Assembly: GCA_030159075.1 (NCBI GenBank) | Contig: BROG01000130.1 | Location: forward strand, 682,001-746,000 | Direction of reading: 5' to 3' | DNA length: 64,000 bases | From: Atrina japonica | Lineage: Eukaryota > Mollusca > Bivalvia > Pterioida > Pinnidae | Part shown: positions 13,936-27,994 of the stretch, piece after piece | Numbering within the stretch: the stretch's first letter is position 1 | How the letters are laid out: each line of letters starts with the position of its first letter | Notes under the pieces: model-generated | The model's database searches: none | Told to the model about the DNA's origin: nothing | What the model saw: only the letters and a program-made list of their open reading frames with translations | Position numbers and translations under genes: made by a program

Positions 13936-15124
13936 TATGTATGTATGTTTTTATGTGATTATATACTGCTGTACAACTGATGCATACAAATATACTGTAT
14001 GTAGGAATATCAATATCATCTTCATGCAACACATCACAACTACATCACTTCATACATATCATAAATGAAATATTCATGACAGGTACAAAGCATGGTTTTT
14101 GTTTGTTGTTGACATACCATATACAATCATAAAAAACAAGACAATATTTCATATTTTATATCTCACAAAAGGGTCATTTATGTGACCTATTGTGTTAACA
14201 ATAATTTTAAGGTAAATATGTGTATATGCTGCACTTCAATTGCAGGTATACAACAAAATATTATATCTTTTGCACAATTATGGGCCTTACTAGTCACATG
14301 TGTCCCAGTCCAATCTATATATACACATCACCCCCATCCATCCAGACCACACCCACACACCTTCCAAGGTCAAGAAATTTACAATAATCCTGAAGGGCTT
14401 TATTGGTCACCTGAGTCTCTGTTTATACAAAACCTACAGTCCAGGGACAGGTTAAGTATGGTAACTGATCACAATGGGTCACCTAAAACCTAACAAGTGA
14501 TAAATCCCCTAAATAATGATGATAAGTATTACAAGTAACCTACCAGCAGATCAAACATTAAAAAATAAGTTCATTATTAGAAATCACCTTATTAGTAACA
14601 CATATGTGTCATCCATGTGTAAAACAGTAACAGTTCAAACTGGCATTAAATTCCTTTTGATTGTGATAAATGATGTATATGATGCTTACATGTATAGCTT
14701 TATGATTATTACCAGACAGTTGATGGGAAATTATATGATCAACATTACTTACAAAAATTCTGGTCACTGAACTAACAAGAAATATGTCCTGCATCAAAGA
14801 AACATGGTTTCAGGGCAACACAAAAGAACACAGTGAAAGACATTTCTTTGCAACACATTTGAAGAGAGAGAGAGCAATTTGAACTTGGCCTTTGAGCTTT
14901 TGTCCTGAAAATCTAAATAGCCTGACTCTATAAACCCTCAACATGTATGTGGGCTAATCGACTGAAAGTAAACAAATTACTGTGGTTACAAAACCTTACA
15001 TGGCTAAAACAGCCACACCTGCTAAGTCTTTTAGAACAAGGCCAAAAACTTACATTGTATCAATCAGCCTTTGTATACTTACATGTACAGGTATCGATAA
15101 AATAAAGATGAATCTTTCAATATT
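13936..15124. other. Non-coding stretch
   Basis: Open frames at 14,182-14,493 and 14,516-14,770 lack recognisable domains. Words such as GGTCACCTGAG near 14,405 suggest a fragment of a dispersed repeat. No gene called. Confidence 0.5.
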
Positions 15125-15562
15125 TTTTATTTCTCTAAAACTTTAGTCTAGTCCCGAACTGATTTCACACAATGTACAGGTCTCAGATAAAACTTTAGTA
15201 CAGTCCCTTGCTGATTTCACACAATGTACGGGCTCAGATAAAACTTTAGTCCAGTTCCTAGCTGATTTCACACAATATACAGGTTTCAGATAAAACTTTA
15301 GTCCAGTCCCTAGCTGATTTCACACTATGTACAGGGCTAAGATAAAACTTTAGTCCAGTCCCTAGCTGATTTCACACAATATACAGGTTTTCAGATAAAA
15401 CTTTAGTCCAGTCCCTAGCTGATTTCACACTATGTACAGGGCTAAGATAAAATTTTAGTCCAGTCCCTAGCTGATTTCACACTATGTACAGGGCTAAGAT
15501 AAAACTTTAGTCCAGTCCCTAGCTGATTTCACACTATGTACAGGGCTAAGATAAAATTTTCA
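15125..15562. repeat. 52-bp minisatellite
   Basis: About eight copies of a 52-bp unit (core CTTTAGTCCAGTCCCTAGCT, then GATTTCACAC). Left-hand copies are more diverged than right-hand ones. Confidence 0.93.
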
Positions 15563-16374
15563 GATCTACTTGGCACTCTGCTGAGCATTATGATGTAAAG
15601 CACAGGTCATGGATAACATCAAACTTTCACTCAAAACCATATCATTCTCTGAAATCATCAATCCCTGAAAAACAATGTACTCTTCTGTAAATCAAAGACT
15701 TAAACCAGTCTAAAAGCGTCGTAAGGGGTGAATGAGTTTAAATGTTGCAGTAAAATATAACGACAACTAGGAGGTGAAATTCTTTACATACATCATCAAA
15801 TAGATATAGACTCTAGTTTTCTCAAATGCTTTTAGATTTGAAAAATGCTCAATTTTCTGTAGAACTAAAATATGGTGTAATTGTAAAAACCCTAAATCAA
15901 TTTTTTAATGAAACACATGCACATTAGTAACTAAGACTACTGAGTTGTAATACACTTGTAACCCAGGCCTTTTTCTGTCAATTTTTGAAAAAATGCCATT
16001 GGCGATCGACACAATGGGGAATTTAGATGTGAATTTGAGTCAAATTGGGAGAAATTGCTTGCACACAAAGAAATAAAAAATGTAATGGAATCTTTTTTAA
16101 TGTGCTAAATCCCTTTACATTAATTTATTTTTCATCATGGTCATGGCCTCAACACCAAATTAGGAATTTTTTTCATCAAACTGGGAAAAAATATGTATTT
16201 GCATTGGGAATGAGGCCGAAATAATGGGTCTGATTTTCTGCCCCATGGAAACTATAGAAAAAGGCTTGTAACCTTAATAATAATAATAAAATAAGAGAGA
16301 CTTAACATTTTTAAAATTTACAAATGCAGAGATAGGAAATTCAAAGAAAAAATAGGTGATGTCAACTACAGACA
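15563..16374. other. Non-coding stretch
   Basis: No gene or clear repeat recognised. Confidence 0.55.
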
Positions 16375-16552
16375 CCATCCTTCCCCAGTAGTCAATTACA
16401 GCCACCTACCCCTCCCCAGTAGTCAACTACAGCTATCCACCCCTCCCAGTAGTCAACTACTGCCACCCCACCTTTCCCTGTGATCTGTGAACTACAGGCA
16501 CCCAATCCCTCGCCAGTAGTCAACTACAGTCACCCCACCCCTCCCCAGTGTT
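16375..16552. repeat. ~31-bp C-rich minisatellite
   Basis: Five to six imperfect copies containing CAGTAGTCAACTACAG followed by a CCACCCCTCCC tract. Confidence 0.85.
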
Positions 16553-17299
16553 TTTTTTAAGCCATTGGTTGATGATATCAACCAATATCTTTATGCATAT
16601 GTATGTCATAAACTTATACAGATGCCAAACAGGAAATCATGAAATACTGAGAATTAAAAATCTATGTAAATTCCAAACTAAAGTGAAACTAGAATAAAAA
16701 ACATGATCTAAACAAAATTGAGGTCAAAGCTTTTTTTTCCTGATGTCTTCCTTGAATCCACCAGGCACATTAAAGGAACTGTTGTTTACTTTGAGACTGT
16801 CTAAATATATTAATTCTAGTTTAAATTTAGTGGACAGAACAAATAAATGTTTGAATAAACTCTTCATTCAGCTTTTCAGTCTTATACACACCTCAGTCAA
16901 GAAACCTTTGATATGTATAGTTTGAGCTCCTACAACATGTGAAAAGGTCTTATACATATATATATATATATATATACTTAATACCAGATTTATGCACACT
17001 TTTTTGAGAGATTATTTTAGGAGATGGGTGGATATATTTTTAAAGGAACAACGGTAAATCTCTTTTTAACAGTTAAGATGACCAGACAATAATGATAGAT
17101 GGACAAGGTACTAACAATGAACACGTAATGACCAGAAACCATTAAGCTCTCATAATGTGACAGTATAAGAACGCAATATATGAGACAATTAGGATGTTAA
17201 CAACCTCTCATGATTTCTATTATCACACGACAAGTATACAGTTAATGTGAGACATCAGACCAAATGTATATATCATCTACTGATATCAACAGCATATAA
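16553..17299. other. Non-coding stretch with a short (TA)n run
   Basis: Contains a TA microsatellite at about 16,955-16,975. The 60-codon frame at 16,743-16,925 has no recognisable features. Confidence 0.55.
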
Positions 17300-18520
17300 A
17301 TCAGACCATATTGTCATCAGACACAATGTATAAACATGTACAGACCTTGATGGTTCAGTACAAAGACTGCAGACCAGGACAGTTTACACACCCTTTTCTG
17401 TAGTTTCCATTGTGTTGGTATCCTGCCCCATTTCCAATGCAAAATATGTGTTTTTTCCATATTCAACAAAAACAAGAAACCACTATAGGTGGTATGGCCG
17501 GATTGTGGAGCCTTGATAGAAGTTGAAAACAAGTCTGTATGTAGTCTGTACCTCCTTTCGTTGCAAATAATTTACTTCAACCTGAAACTTTGACCAAAAT
17601 GTTGATCCCAATCCCCATTACTACACTGATCCATCCCCGAAATTCAAACCCACATAATTCAATTACGCTTGTGTTTTTTCCATATTAACCCATAAAACAA
17701 GAAAGTCTATAGGTGGTCCATGACCAAGGATTGCTTGGAGCCTTGATAGAAGTTGAAATGTAAGTCTGTATGTAGTCTGTACCTCCAATTTCGTTGCACT
17801 TTTCACAATTTACTACAACCAAAATAACTTTGTTGAAAATTTGGATCCCAATCCCTTTAACTACACTGATTGATCCCCACCGAAATTTCAAACCCACATA
17901 ATTCAACTTACATAAATGTCACAGGTACTTTTCACAGGTAACCTAAAGCCAAGTTTAAAGTCTGTACCTCTATCCATGACCAAGAATTTGCTTCAACCTG
18001 AAACTAAAACCAAAATGTAGATCCCCAACCTTATTACTACATTGATCCACCCCAAATTCAAATTGCAAACTTTTCATGGAAGTTCTCATACAGGCAAAAT
18101 ACATGTTAAGTTCTATCCATATATTCCATGGAATTTCCCACAATGGACCGAAAAACAAGAGCTAAATAAAATTGTTGATGCCCCAGAAAAATTATTACTT
18201 TGATCCCCCATTCAAAATTCAAACTCAAATAAATCAATTGTACTTTTCACATTGTAACCTAAAGACCAAGTTTGAGGTTTGTACCTCTATCCATAATTTT
18301 TCCCAATTTGTCAGAAACCAAATGTTGACCCCGACCCCCCTTACTTAACTACTATGATCCACCCATCAAAATTCAAAAACAAAGGTTGTACTGGATAGTT
18401 TCATCATAGGTCAATCTACCATGACATTTTTCAAAGAGATATATTCCATGGTCTTCCCACAATGGACCGAAACGCAAGAGCTAAATAAAATTGTTTATGC
18501 TGACAGAAAAACCCCTATTA
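17300..18520. repeat. Degenerate direct repeats, ~190-310 bp spacing
   Basis: Words such as AGTCTGTACCTC, CTTGATAGAAGTTGAAA, CAAAATGTTGATCCC and TTCAAACCCACATAATTCAA recur at irregular spacing (for example 231 bp between 17,541 and 17,772). This is an old, decayed tandem or segmental repeat. Open frames on the minus strand share the resulting repeated peptides and are not genes. Confidence 0.7.
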
Positions 18521-18729
18521 TTACTTTGACCCCCCCCCCAAATTCAACAAATAAATATATTGTTGAAGTATATACATTGTATATATATATATCTATATAT
18601 ATAAATGTGTGTGTGTGTGTGTGCAAACAATTTTTCCCAATTTGTCAGAAATTCACATTAAAATTGCCACTTGCATCATCTACAATATTGACACCCCAAA
18701 TTGGCACATTAAGGCCTACTGGTAGTTTC
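18521..18729. other. Spacer with C-tract and (TG)n run
   Basis: Holds a short poly-C tract (18,530-18,540), an AT run and a TG microsatellite (18,606-18,623). Nothing else recognised. Confidence 0.6.
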
Positions 18730-20115
18730 CCGGTAGTACATAGGCTATAGACCTTGACATTTTAGTACAAAGACATCACACCTTGACAGTTCAGTGTACA
18801 CTACAGACCTTGACACTATAGTACATATGCTGCAGACCTTGACACTATAGTACATATGCTGCAGATCCTGACACTAAAGTACATAGGCTACAGACCATGA
18901 CACTATAGTACATAGGCTGCAGATCCTGACACTATAGTACATAGGCTACAGACCTTGACACTATAGTACATATACTGCAGATTCTGACACTATAGTACAT
19001 AGGCTACATACCTTGACACTATAGTACATAGACTGCAGATCCTGACACTATAGTACATAGGCTACAGACCTTGACACTATAGTACATAGACTGCAGATCC
19101 TGACACTATAGTACATAGGCTACAGACCTTGACACTATAGTACATAGGCTATAGACCATGACAATGTAGTACATAGGCTGCAGATCCTAACACTATAGTA
19201 CATAGGCTACAAACCTTGACACTATAGTACATAGGCTGCAGATCCTGACACTATAGTGCATAGACTGCAGACCTTGACACTATAGTACATAGGCTGCAGA
19301 TCCTGACACTATAGTACATAGGCTACAGACCTTGACACTATAGTACATAGGCTGAAGATCCTGACACTATAATACATAGACTGCAGATCTTGACACTATA
19401 GTACATAGACTGCAGATCCTGACACTATAGTACATAGGCTACAGACCTTGACACTATAGTACATAGGCTACAGACCTTGACACTATAGTACATAGACTAC
19501 AGACCCTGACACTATAGTACATAGGCTACAGACCTTGACACTATAGTACATAGGCTACAGACCTTGACACTATAGTACATAGACTGCAGATCCTGACACT
19601 ATAGTACATAGGCTACAGACCTTGACACTATAGTACATAGATTGCAGACCTTGACACTATAGTACATAGGCTACAGACCTTGACACTATAGTACATAGGC
19701 TACAGATCCTGACACTATAGTACATAGGCTACAGACCTTGACACTATAGTACATAGGCTGAAGATCCTGACACTATAGTACATAGACTGCAGATCTTGAC
19801 ACTATAGTACATAGACTGCAGATCCTGACACTATAGTACATAGGCTAAAGACCTTGACACTATAGTACATAGGCTACAGACCTTGACACTATAGTACATA
19901 GGCTACAGACCTTGACACTATAGTACATAGGCTACAGACCTTGACACTATAGTACATAGGCTATAGACCTTGACACTATAGTACATAGGCTACATACCTT
20001 GACACTATAGTACATAGGCTACATACCTTGACACTATAGTACATAGACTGCAGATCCTGACACTATAGTACATAGGCTACAGACCTTGACACTATAGTAC
20101 ATAGATTGCAGATCC
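18730..20115. repeat. 29-bp minisatellite, main block
   Basis: Roughly 46 copies of a 29-bp unit with core GACACTATAGTACATAGGCT followed by ACAGACCTT. Variants differ at GGCT/GACT and CAGACCTT/CAGATCCT and are interspersed, as expected from repeated unequal exchange. Confidence 0.95.
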
Positions 20116-20545
20116 TGACACTTCAGTACAGAAAATCGAGCACTTGACAGTTCAGTACAAAGAAAGCACACTTTGACAGTTTGGCACATAGGATACAGAC
20201 CTTGACAGCTCTGTACATTGGATACAGACCTTGACAGTTCTGTACATTGGATACAGACCTTGACAGTTCTGTACATTAGATACAGACCTTGACAGTTCTG
20301 TACATAGGATACAGACCTTGACAGTTCTATACATAGGATACAGACCTTGACAGTTCTGTACATTGGATACAGACCTTGACAGTTCTGTACATTGGATACA
20401 GAACAGACCTTGACAGTTCTGTACATAGGATACAGACCTTGACAGTTCTGTACATAGGATACAGACCTTGACAGTTCTGTACATTGGATACAGACCTTGA
20501 AAGTTCTGTACATTGGATACAGACCTTGACACAGGATACAGACCT
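20116..20545. repeat. 29-bp minisatellite, diverged block
   Basis: About 15 further 29-bp units of a distinct subtype (core CTTGACAGTTCTGTACATTG, then GATACAGAC). The same ancestral unit as the left block can be recognised, so this is one array with two homogenised subfamilies. The three overlapping minus-strand frames of 91-159 codons are artefacts of frame rotation. Confidence 0.93.
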
Positions 20546-20574
20546 TGAAAGTTCACAACGTAGACCACATACAT

Positions 20575-20760
20575 CTATCATATAGTTCAATGGCCTGTAC
20601 ACAGACTACAGATCATAACAATTTAGTTCACAGACTACAGACCTTGGGTCTTGACATACAACTATCATATAGTTCAGTGGCCTGTACACAGACTACAGAT
20701 CATGACAATTTAGTTCACAGACTACAGTCCTTGGGTCTTGACAGTTAGGCGACATACCTT
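20575..20760. repeat. 88-bp direct duplication
   Basis: Two copies (from 20,580 and 20,668) sharing TGGCCTGTACACAGACTACA and CTTGGGTCTTGACA. Confidence 0.88.
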
Positions 20761-20879
20761 GACCTTGTTATATTTGTTTACCTGTGTGTACCCCTTCCAA
20801 ATCCGAGAGATTTCCTGTTTTTTTTTTAACAAAGTGCATTGAGTTTTTCTCCATTTTTACTTTCACTATTTATCATTTT

Positions 20880-21240
20880 ATATTCTTTCTGCAATGGGTT
20901 TTTCTTCCTATCTTTCTCCCCTAACCATTTTGTATGCTTCTAAATCGGTGTTTTTCTTCTTATTTTTCTACCCTAATCATCTTATATACATGTATCCTAC
21001 TTACCGGTACAACATTTTTATTTATTATCTTTCTCTTTCTAATTATCTTATATACCTATTTTTAAATGGTTTTCTTCCTATCTCTCCCTAACCATCTCAT
21101 ATTCTTGTACATTGGGGTGTTTCTTCCTATCTCTCTCCCCTAACCATCTTATATTCTTGTATGTTGGTTTTATTTTCCTATCTCTCTCCCTTAACCATCT
21201 CATATTCTTGTATGGTGGGGTTTTTCTTCCTTTTATAAAG
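20880..21240. repeat. ~58-bp pyrimidine-rich tandem repeat
   Basis: About six imperfect copies with words TTTTCTTCCTATCTCTCTCC and CTAACCATCTTATATTC. Confidence 0.85.
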
Positions 21241-21476
21241 CTACCTGATTTACATATGTCCATTAAAGTTTGCTTAAACTCTGTTAAATGTGGCAGAAAA
21301 AGACAAACAAACATAACCTGAATACAGGTCAAGAAACACAGGTCATTATTCTATTGTACATATCACAGGTTGTGTAAATGCCATTGCCTGTAGACCTTAG
21401 TATGAGATACACAAATAGGTCTACTTACATGTAGCTCCAAAACAAGCTCTTATGCATGTACTACATGTATATATTA

Positions 21477-21557
21477 CATAGGCGTTGGAAGCAAATTGAA
21501 AGTGGGGGGGGGGGGGGGGGGCTAAGCCCCCCTAGCCCCCCTGTTCCGACGCCTATG
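21477..21557. mobile_element. G-tract palindromic MITE, short form
   Basis: Inverted ends CATAGGCGTTGGAAGCAAAT and CCGACGCCTATG bracket a run of 18 G residues and CCCCCCTAGCCCCCC. It is an internally deleted form of the longer copies at 27,995 and 33,282. The G-run can form strong secondary structure. Confidence 0.8.
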
Positions 21558-23904
21558 TATTAATAAATGGGCAGACAATCAAGACAGTCACATTCATATG
21601 GACAGATGTACATGAATTAATATTACCGATAGTTTTAAGTAAGTTTTACACCTACATGACTAGATTTACCATGAAAATGAATGATTACTAATCTAATAAA
21701 AATGTCCTAAAAAGATAAAACAAATCATATTCCCTAGCTACAGATGATCACATCTAGCTACTCAATCATACACATGTACTTCAGTGCTCTCTAAAAGTAC
21801 TGAAATTATAAAAAGTAATACTATTCTATATCATAAAAACAAACACAGATCTACAGAGCTCCAGATAAGGTTTTCATGTACATGTAAAGGGAATTTAACT
21901 CCCAGAAATAAAATTTAAAGGGTAAACCAAAATTCTTATAGGGTATTTTTAAATTATCACTATTACAATTTGTAACTTCAATTTCCAATGAGTAATTTCA
22001 CCCCCTGTTCTAAATTCCAAAGCTGATTTACAAATTTTCAAAGGGTAAATACCCTCTTACTCCCCTTGTCTAGAGCTCTGGGTCTAGAAGTAGGTTTGTA
22101 GGAAAGTGTAGATTATAATTTTTGTTATGATTCCTTAATTTATTTTAAGTTAAGCAGGAAAATTCCAAGGAAAATGAGTGAAAAAAGTAAAAAAAAATTA
22201 TTTGGGGCAGTCTGTTTGGTTCATCTGTTTTATCATCAGCCCTGCATCAAATTTTAACTCTGGTTTTCAGAATTTATGTAGTAATTTATGCAAGTGCTTG
22301 ACGAAAGGTAAGTGACACTTGTTTTCAGTTTAATGACAACTATGTGATCTTATATATGTATGTATGATTCATTGTCTTTTTAATTTTTTTTTTTCTATTA
22401 ACAGATGATGTAGCATGGTAATTTCAAATAACAGCCCAAGTCTGTTGACCAATCCCCTACAGATACATCTCACCAAAATCCATATACATGTACGTTCACA
22501 GGAATGGAAATGGACACTCAAAATAGAGATGATCATTACTGACAACTCATAAAATTTATGTATCACCAGCTACCTGAAGCAGTTCCTATTACTTATAACT
22601 TAACATCCATAATGCTCAGGGTGCCCTGACGAGACAATTACCAGTAAAATGTTTCAACTATTTCTAGCTCCAATAATGTCAGATAATATCTAGAAGTTAT
22701 ATTTCTTTTTTTTTTTTTTACATCTTTCTGCCATAATTAAATCTTCAAACATTTGTCTCAAGTAGATTTAGGCTAAACAATTCTATAAATTAAGTTCAGG
22801 TTACTTACTAATCTATCACAGGGGAAATCATGGTTTAAATGTCCCCAGGAAAATACCACTCAACTTCTAAAAATAACCAACTTTCCCAGTATGTCAGTTT
22901 ACAGTCCTGCTAACAATTAAGAGATAATATTCTGAGAGACAAAGGTTCTGAGGTTGATATTCTACACACTCACCCACAGTGAACAAGGTCCAGTTTTACA
23001 AATGAACAATTGGAAGGCATTACAAAAATTACACTTTAGAACCTAACCTGCTTTTTCCTCCAACCAGCATTGGCTAAATTTTCTATTAAGTGGTTCACTT
23101 AATTGTTAAGAATGATATTTTATTGACTGACAGCTAGCAATAACACAAAACAAAATGGGGAGTAAATGATGGGAAGAAGCACATTTATTCAAGAAAGTTT
23201 AAATCCGAGTTGGAAAGATTGCAAAAATTTTATGAAAAAAACCCACCACGTTTAAGAAAAGACTCCAGTCTCGTGTTCCTATATCATGTCCTGTCCATAC
23301 AAAAACGTACAGCCCAATTATTTGGTGTGTATTTCGTAGGAGTACATCCTGTTTAATTTTACAATCAGCACTCGACACAGGTGATGCAAATCTTGGAATG
23401 ATTGGTATCTCCTTCAAACTTGAAAAGTTGCTGATTGGGAATATTTAACAAACTTTGTGACAAATCACAATCTGTTAGTAGGCCTATATCACATAAAAAG
23501 GAAATTGATGCCCTTCAAAGTGTATGAACTAATGTCTGCCATAATGAAAACTGACCTGTGGTTACCCCTCTTTGGCACAGGAACTCATATAGCCAATGAA
23601 AATGTGCATTAGGCTATAAAATAAGTAATTAGATCATTATAAAGCTTCGCTCCCTCTGCCCACTTCTTATCCTCTAAAATTTTACTTAAAATGATTTCAC
23701 TATTACGTAGCAGGATAGCCATTGTGTGTTATCTGGCATGCTGTTTTAAAAAAAAACTTTGGTGAAAAATTTTACTAGATGTGTGACAACTGCTAACATT
23801 GGTGGACAGACTATGGTTCCATAATAACAAGGATATTGACAAACTACATCAGATTAAACAAATCTTTCCATTAAAAAGACTTACTCTAATTTAATAACTT
23901 CTGA
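21558..23904. other. 2.3-kb non-coding stretch
   Basis: AT-rich with no recognised gene. The minus frame at 23,199-23,417 (72 codons) has slightly raised CpG but no known motif. Confidence 0.5.
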
Positions 23905-24790
23905 GGAAAGTGTCAATGTCTTTGTCATTTATATATCTCTGTCAGTATATTTTATTATGTCAGTCAGCATATAGTCTGAATATTGTGTCCATGTGTCTAT
24001 TAGTTCAGCTTATTTGTGTCAACATGTCTGTCATTCTATTCTGGCATATTTTGTGTCTTTTTTGTCAGTATTTTTGTGTCCGTTACATCAATGAGCATAT
24101 TTGACACATGTCTATCAGTCAGTATATTGTGTCAGTAGGTCTGTCAGTAAGTCTGTCAGCATAGTTTCAGTGTCATTATATTGTGTCAAGTCTGTCTGTA
24201 TATTGTGTCAATACATCTGTCAGTATACTGTCAGTAAGTCTGTCAGTATACTGTGTCAGAAGTCAGTCAGTATACTGTGTCAGTAAGTCTGTCAGTATAT
24301 TGTGTCAGTAAGTATGTCAGTATACTGTGTCAGTAAGTATGTCAGTATACTGTGTCAGTAAGTCTGTCAGTATACTGTGTCAGTAAGTCTGTCAGTATAC
24401 TGTGTCAGTAAGTATGTCAGTATATTGTGTCAGTATGTCAGTATACTGTGTCAGTAAGACTGTCAGTATATTGTGTCAGTAAGTCTGTCAGTATACTGTG
24501 TCAGTAAGTCTGTCAGTATACTGTGTCAGTAAGTCTGTCAGTATATTGTGTAAGTCTGTCAGTATACTGTGTCAGTAAGTCTGTCAGTATACTGTGTCAG
24601 AAAGTATGTCAGCATACTGTGTCAGAAAGTCTGTTAGTATATTGTGTCAGTAAGTCTGTCAATATACTGTGTCAGTAAGTATGTCAATATACTGTGTCAG
24701 TAAGTATGTCAGCATATTGTGTCAGTAAGTATGTCAGCATATTGTGTCAGTGAATCTGTCATTATACATGTATTGTGTATCAGCATGTCT
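23905..24790. repeat. 25-bp minisatellite
   Basis: About 34 copies of a 25-bp unit (core GTCAGTATACTGTGTCAGTA, then AGTCT). The left edge is degenerate; units in the centre are almost identical. Confidence 0.95.
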
Positions 24791-24839
24791 GCTATTAAGC
24801 ACAGTTTAAGTCAGCTATGTCAATGAGTTTATTTATCAG

Positions 24840-25112
24840 TCCACATCTTTTAGTCAGCATACTTCTATCACAGTGTAAGTATATCTGTCAGCATGTCTGT
24901 CAGTCAGCATACTTCTATCACAGTGTAAGTATATCTGTCAGCATGTCTATCTGTCAGCATATGTCTATCACAGTGTAAGTATATCTGTCAGCATGTCTAT
25001 CTGTCAGCATACTTCTATCACAGTGTAAGTATATCTGTCAGCATGTCTATCAGCAGCATACTTCTATCACAGTGTAAGTATATCTGTCAGCATGTCTATC
25101 AGTCAGCATACT
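24840..25112. repeat. ~52-bp minisatellite
   Basis: Five copies containing CATACTTCTATCACAGTGTA and AGTATATCTGTCAGCATG. The TCTGTCAGCAT words are related to the adjacent 25-bp array, suggesting one evolved from the other. Confidence 0.9.
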
Positions 25113-25884
25113 TTAATACCATGTTGGTTAACACATGTACCAGTATTGGCTAGCCATTAGATATATCTGTTCAATAACATCATTATATCTTACCTACCAC
25201 AAAGGTAACATAAGGGACCACATATGAACATTCACTAATACAATACATTAATACAATACCAGAACAGAGATCCTGGCGACTGACTCATATTGGCAATTTA
25301 CTGGGGCTATATCATGGTATTCTGTCCTTTTCCACTTCAACAACTAACATGTACAAAATGTATACACCAACCAATAACATTCATATAGGGTGTGATTCAT
25401 GGAAATCAAATCAAAACTTTTCCTTTTGAAGTGTACTACTCCCACACAAATAAACATGAAAGACTTTATCACTGGGTGGCTCAAGATGAAGTGATCATCA
25501 TTTCAATATATATCTATAAATATATCAATAATGTACATGTACATGTATAACATTGATATTTGGTATTCTAACAGTGTTGGGATGTCAGGTTTTAATGACA
25601 TATTGACAGTGAAAATAACATCTAATGGTGAATGCTGTCACCACATAAAAACTCAGATACATGTGTTTTTGTTGCTAAATGGTTTCTATTTTTTATTTAT
25701 TAATTCATTTTGGGGGGATGTACATGTAGCCATTACATATTTATTCCTCATTCAGAGAAGATATACTGTTCATGTCAATACATATTGGAACCTGTCTTGG
25801 GGGACGACTGATATGAAAGGCCACCAGTCTTAAGTTCAATTTAACTCCTTAAATGAGCCAATAATATTGTTATTTTGACTATCG
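25113..25884. other. Non-coding stretch
   Basis: The 100-codon frame at 25,531-25,833 has no recognisable domain and AT-biased composition; no gene called. Confidence 0.5.
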
Positions 25885-25972
25885 AATGTTGTTTAATGCC
25901 ACAGTCAACAACAACTTTTCAGTTATATGGTGGCAGCCAGCTTTTAATGGTGCAGGAAGAACCTGGTTCATT
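25885..25972. mobile_element. SINE-like repeat fragment, second family
   Basis: GTTGTTTAATGCCACAGTCA, then CAGTTATATGGTGGCAGCC and TTTTAATGGTGCAGGA, resembling the repeat at 13,055. Truncated. Confidence 0.6.
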
Positions 25973-27547
25973 ATGTTATGTGAGGTTACTTTGTACAAGA
26001 GTCAACTTTAATTACACAGGTGTGTACTGCTTATATATGTATAAAACATACAAATACAAAGCATGTGCCTCCTACATGTGCAAAAAAAAAACAATTATAA
26101 CTGCAAGTATAATGAAACTCAACGGATTTTATAGACAAAACAAAACTGCATAGTCCACTACTTTTTTCCTCCAGCAATCTTTGAATATAAGGTTACAGAT
26201 TAGGTGATTTAAGTGTAGGTGAAATTTTTTTTAAAAATGAATAAAGAGTGCATACTGAATACATCATCATGTACAGTTGCACACTTATAAAAACCAATGA
26301 AAATACAGGGTGAACCAGTTTGTACACAAGAGTCACTTGATTTTTAGCCAATGAAAATACAGGGAAAACTAGTTTGTAGACATGAGTAATATTTCATCAT
26401 AATTTAAAGTATTTCATTTAGTTAGTTGCTAAGATCATTATGACATCAATCCATCCATAAACACAATTCCAAAATAAAGCAAAAAAAAATAAGTGTGGGT
26501 GTGGAAGGAATAGGATGGGAATACAACAGTGCTTGATATTAATTGATAGTCATATAAGTCTACCAAGGTAAAGTGGCACAGCCTGTTTCAGTCAGAAACC
26601 AAAACAATACGGTATACTTTCCAAAAATAGGTTGTACAGGTAAAACATATTGCCTTGCATGGACTCCATGCATTACTAAATCTCTATTATTTTTGTGACG
26701 ACAAATAGCTTGTAACCCCTGTTATGATTTGATTTAGACTCGTTGTGTTTGTAAACATGTGCCAACTTACAACGAATCATTGACAACCTTCACATTTTGA
26801 AGATTTTCTTTGGAGTTAAGGAAATATGCTCATGGTATAAACCAATCCCAGATCAGGATACAATTTGCATTTCGATAAAAATTGAACATTTATCAGTAAG
26901 ATTGATTAAGAGAAGAAGGTATTTGCATGTCTCACTAGAGTAAAGTGAAGAATTCCTGAGGAATCCCCACTCCACTAATACATCAAATCTTTTTGATTTT
27001 TTTTTTCATTTTCACTGGTTAGGAGTGGTTTTCTAAAGAAAATTTCAAAAATTACAATAATGTCCAGAAAATTACAATAATGTCCCCAAAATGTGACTTT
27101 AATTTTAACTGGTCTCTCCTTGAGACCTACCATCTACCTATATATATGTGTACCTTATTACAGTTCCAGAAACCACTAGATCAAACACAATCAAGGAATG
27201 ACCTTTCTAGTACATCCATGTGTTTACAATGGGAATTCCCCATGGCCAAATATAGTAACATAATGACCTAAAGGGAAACAAAACAATAACAGTTGATATT
27301 CCAGATAGGTCTAGGACTCATGATGTACTAAGTTAAACAACTACTACATGTAATAATAGGTAAACAAGCACAACCCTCATAACAATGTCAATAGGTAAAA
27401 GCTTGACCTGAATATATTTATATGACAAATATTGTGTATGTGGGGTGTGTGTGAGAGAGAGAAGAATTAAGGCTTGGGTAAGAGAGGTTTTTTTTAATGC
27501 TTCAACAAAATTTTTATCTTCCTTATTTTTCTGCTTGCATCATTCTA
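25973..27547. other. Non-coding stretch
   Basis: No gene recognised. A small duplicated segment (AACCAATGAAAATACAGGG and GCCAATGAAAATACAGGG) is at 26,294 and 26,347. Confidence 0.5.
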
Positions 27548-27765
27548 CCCAGTGGTAGATTCAGGCGGGTGCAATGGGAATGTACCACCCATCTCCCGTT
27601 CCCTCTCCCAGTTAAGTTGGCAAAAAATGTGTAAAACCTTTAAATTGTGTTCAAAAAGGTGGAATACTCATAACAAATTACTAACAATTTTTATAAGATA
27701 TTCTGGGCTTGTGCACTGTCTCACCTGAAATCCTGGACCCACCCCTGCTACCACCCTCCCTTCCA
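27548..27765. mobile_element. Possible MITE with diverged inverted ends
   Basis: The left end TGGTAGATTCAGGCGGGTG and the right end CCTGGACCCACCCCTGCTAC form an imperfect inverted pair. No open frame. Flanks give no clear target duplication. Confidence 0.4.
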
Positions 27766-27994
27766 ACTTGTTTTAAAAATGTACAAATCAGACTTCTAAG
27801 TAAACAATACTTTTCAATTTTAGGTAAAACTTCCTTTTGCACCTTCCACTCATATATCTCCCAAAACTAATAACAACACTATTTATCAGACAATAATTAA
27901 TCTCTGGATATATCGGTATTTCATTGATGTCATTAAGAAATTTTCATTGAATTAACGTCCTCTGCATTTTTACAATGTTTTGGGTAATACATGT

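Noticed and set aside
20034..20602. Minus-strand frames of 91-159 codons with Cys-rich repeats
   Set aside because: A 29-bp unit read in rotating frames; all three frames are open, which a real gene would not show.
24101..24286. Serine/cysteine-rich 61-codon frame
   Set aside because: Left edge of the 25-bp minisatellite.
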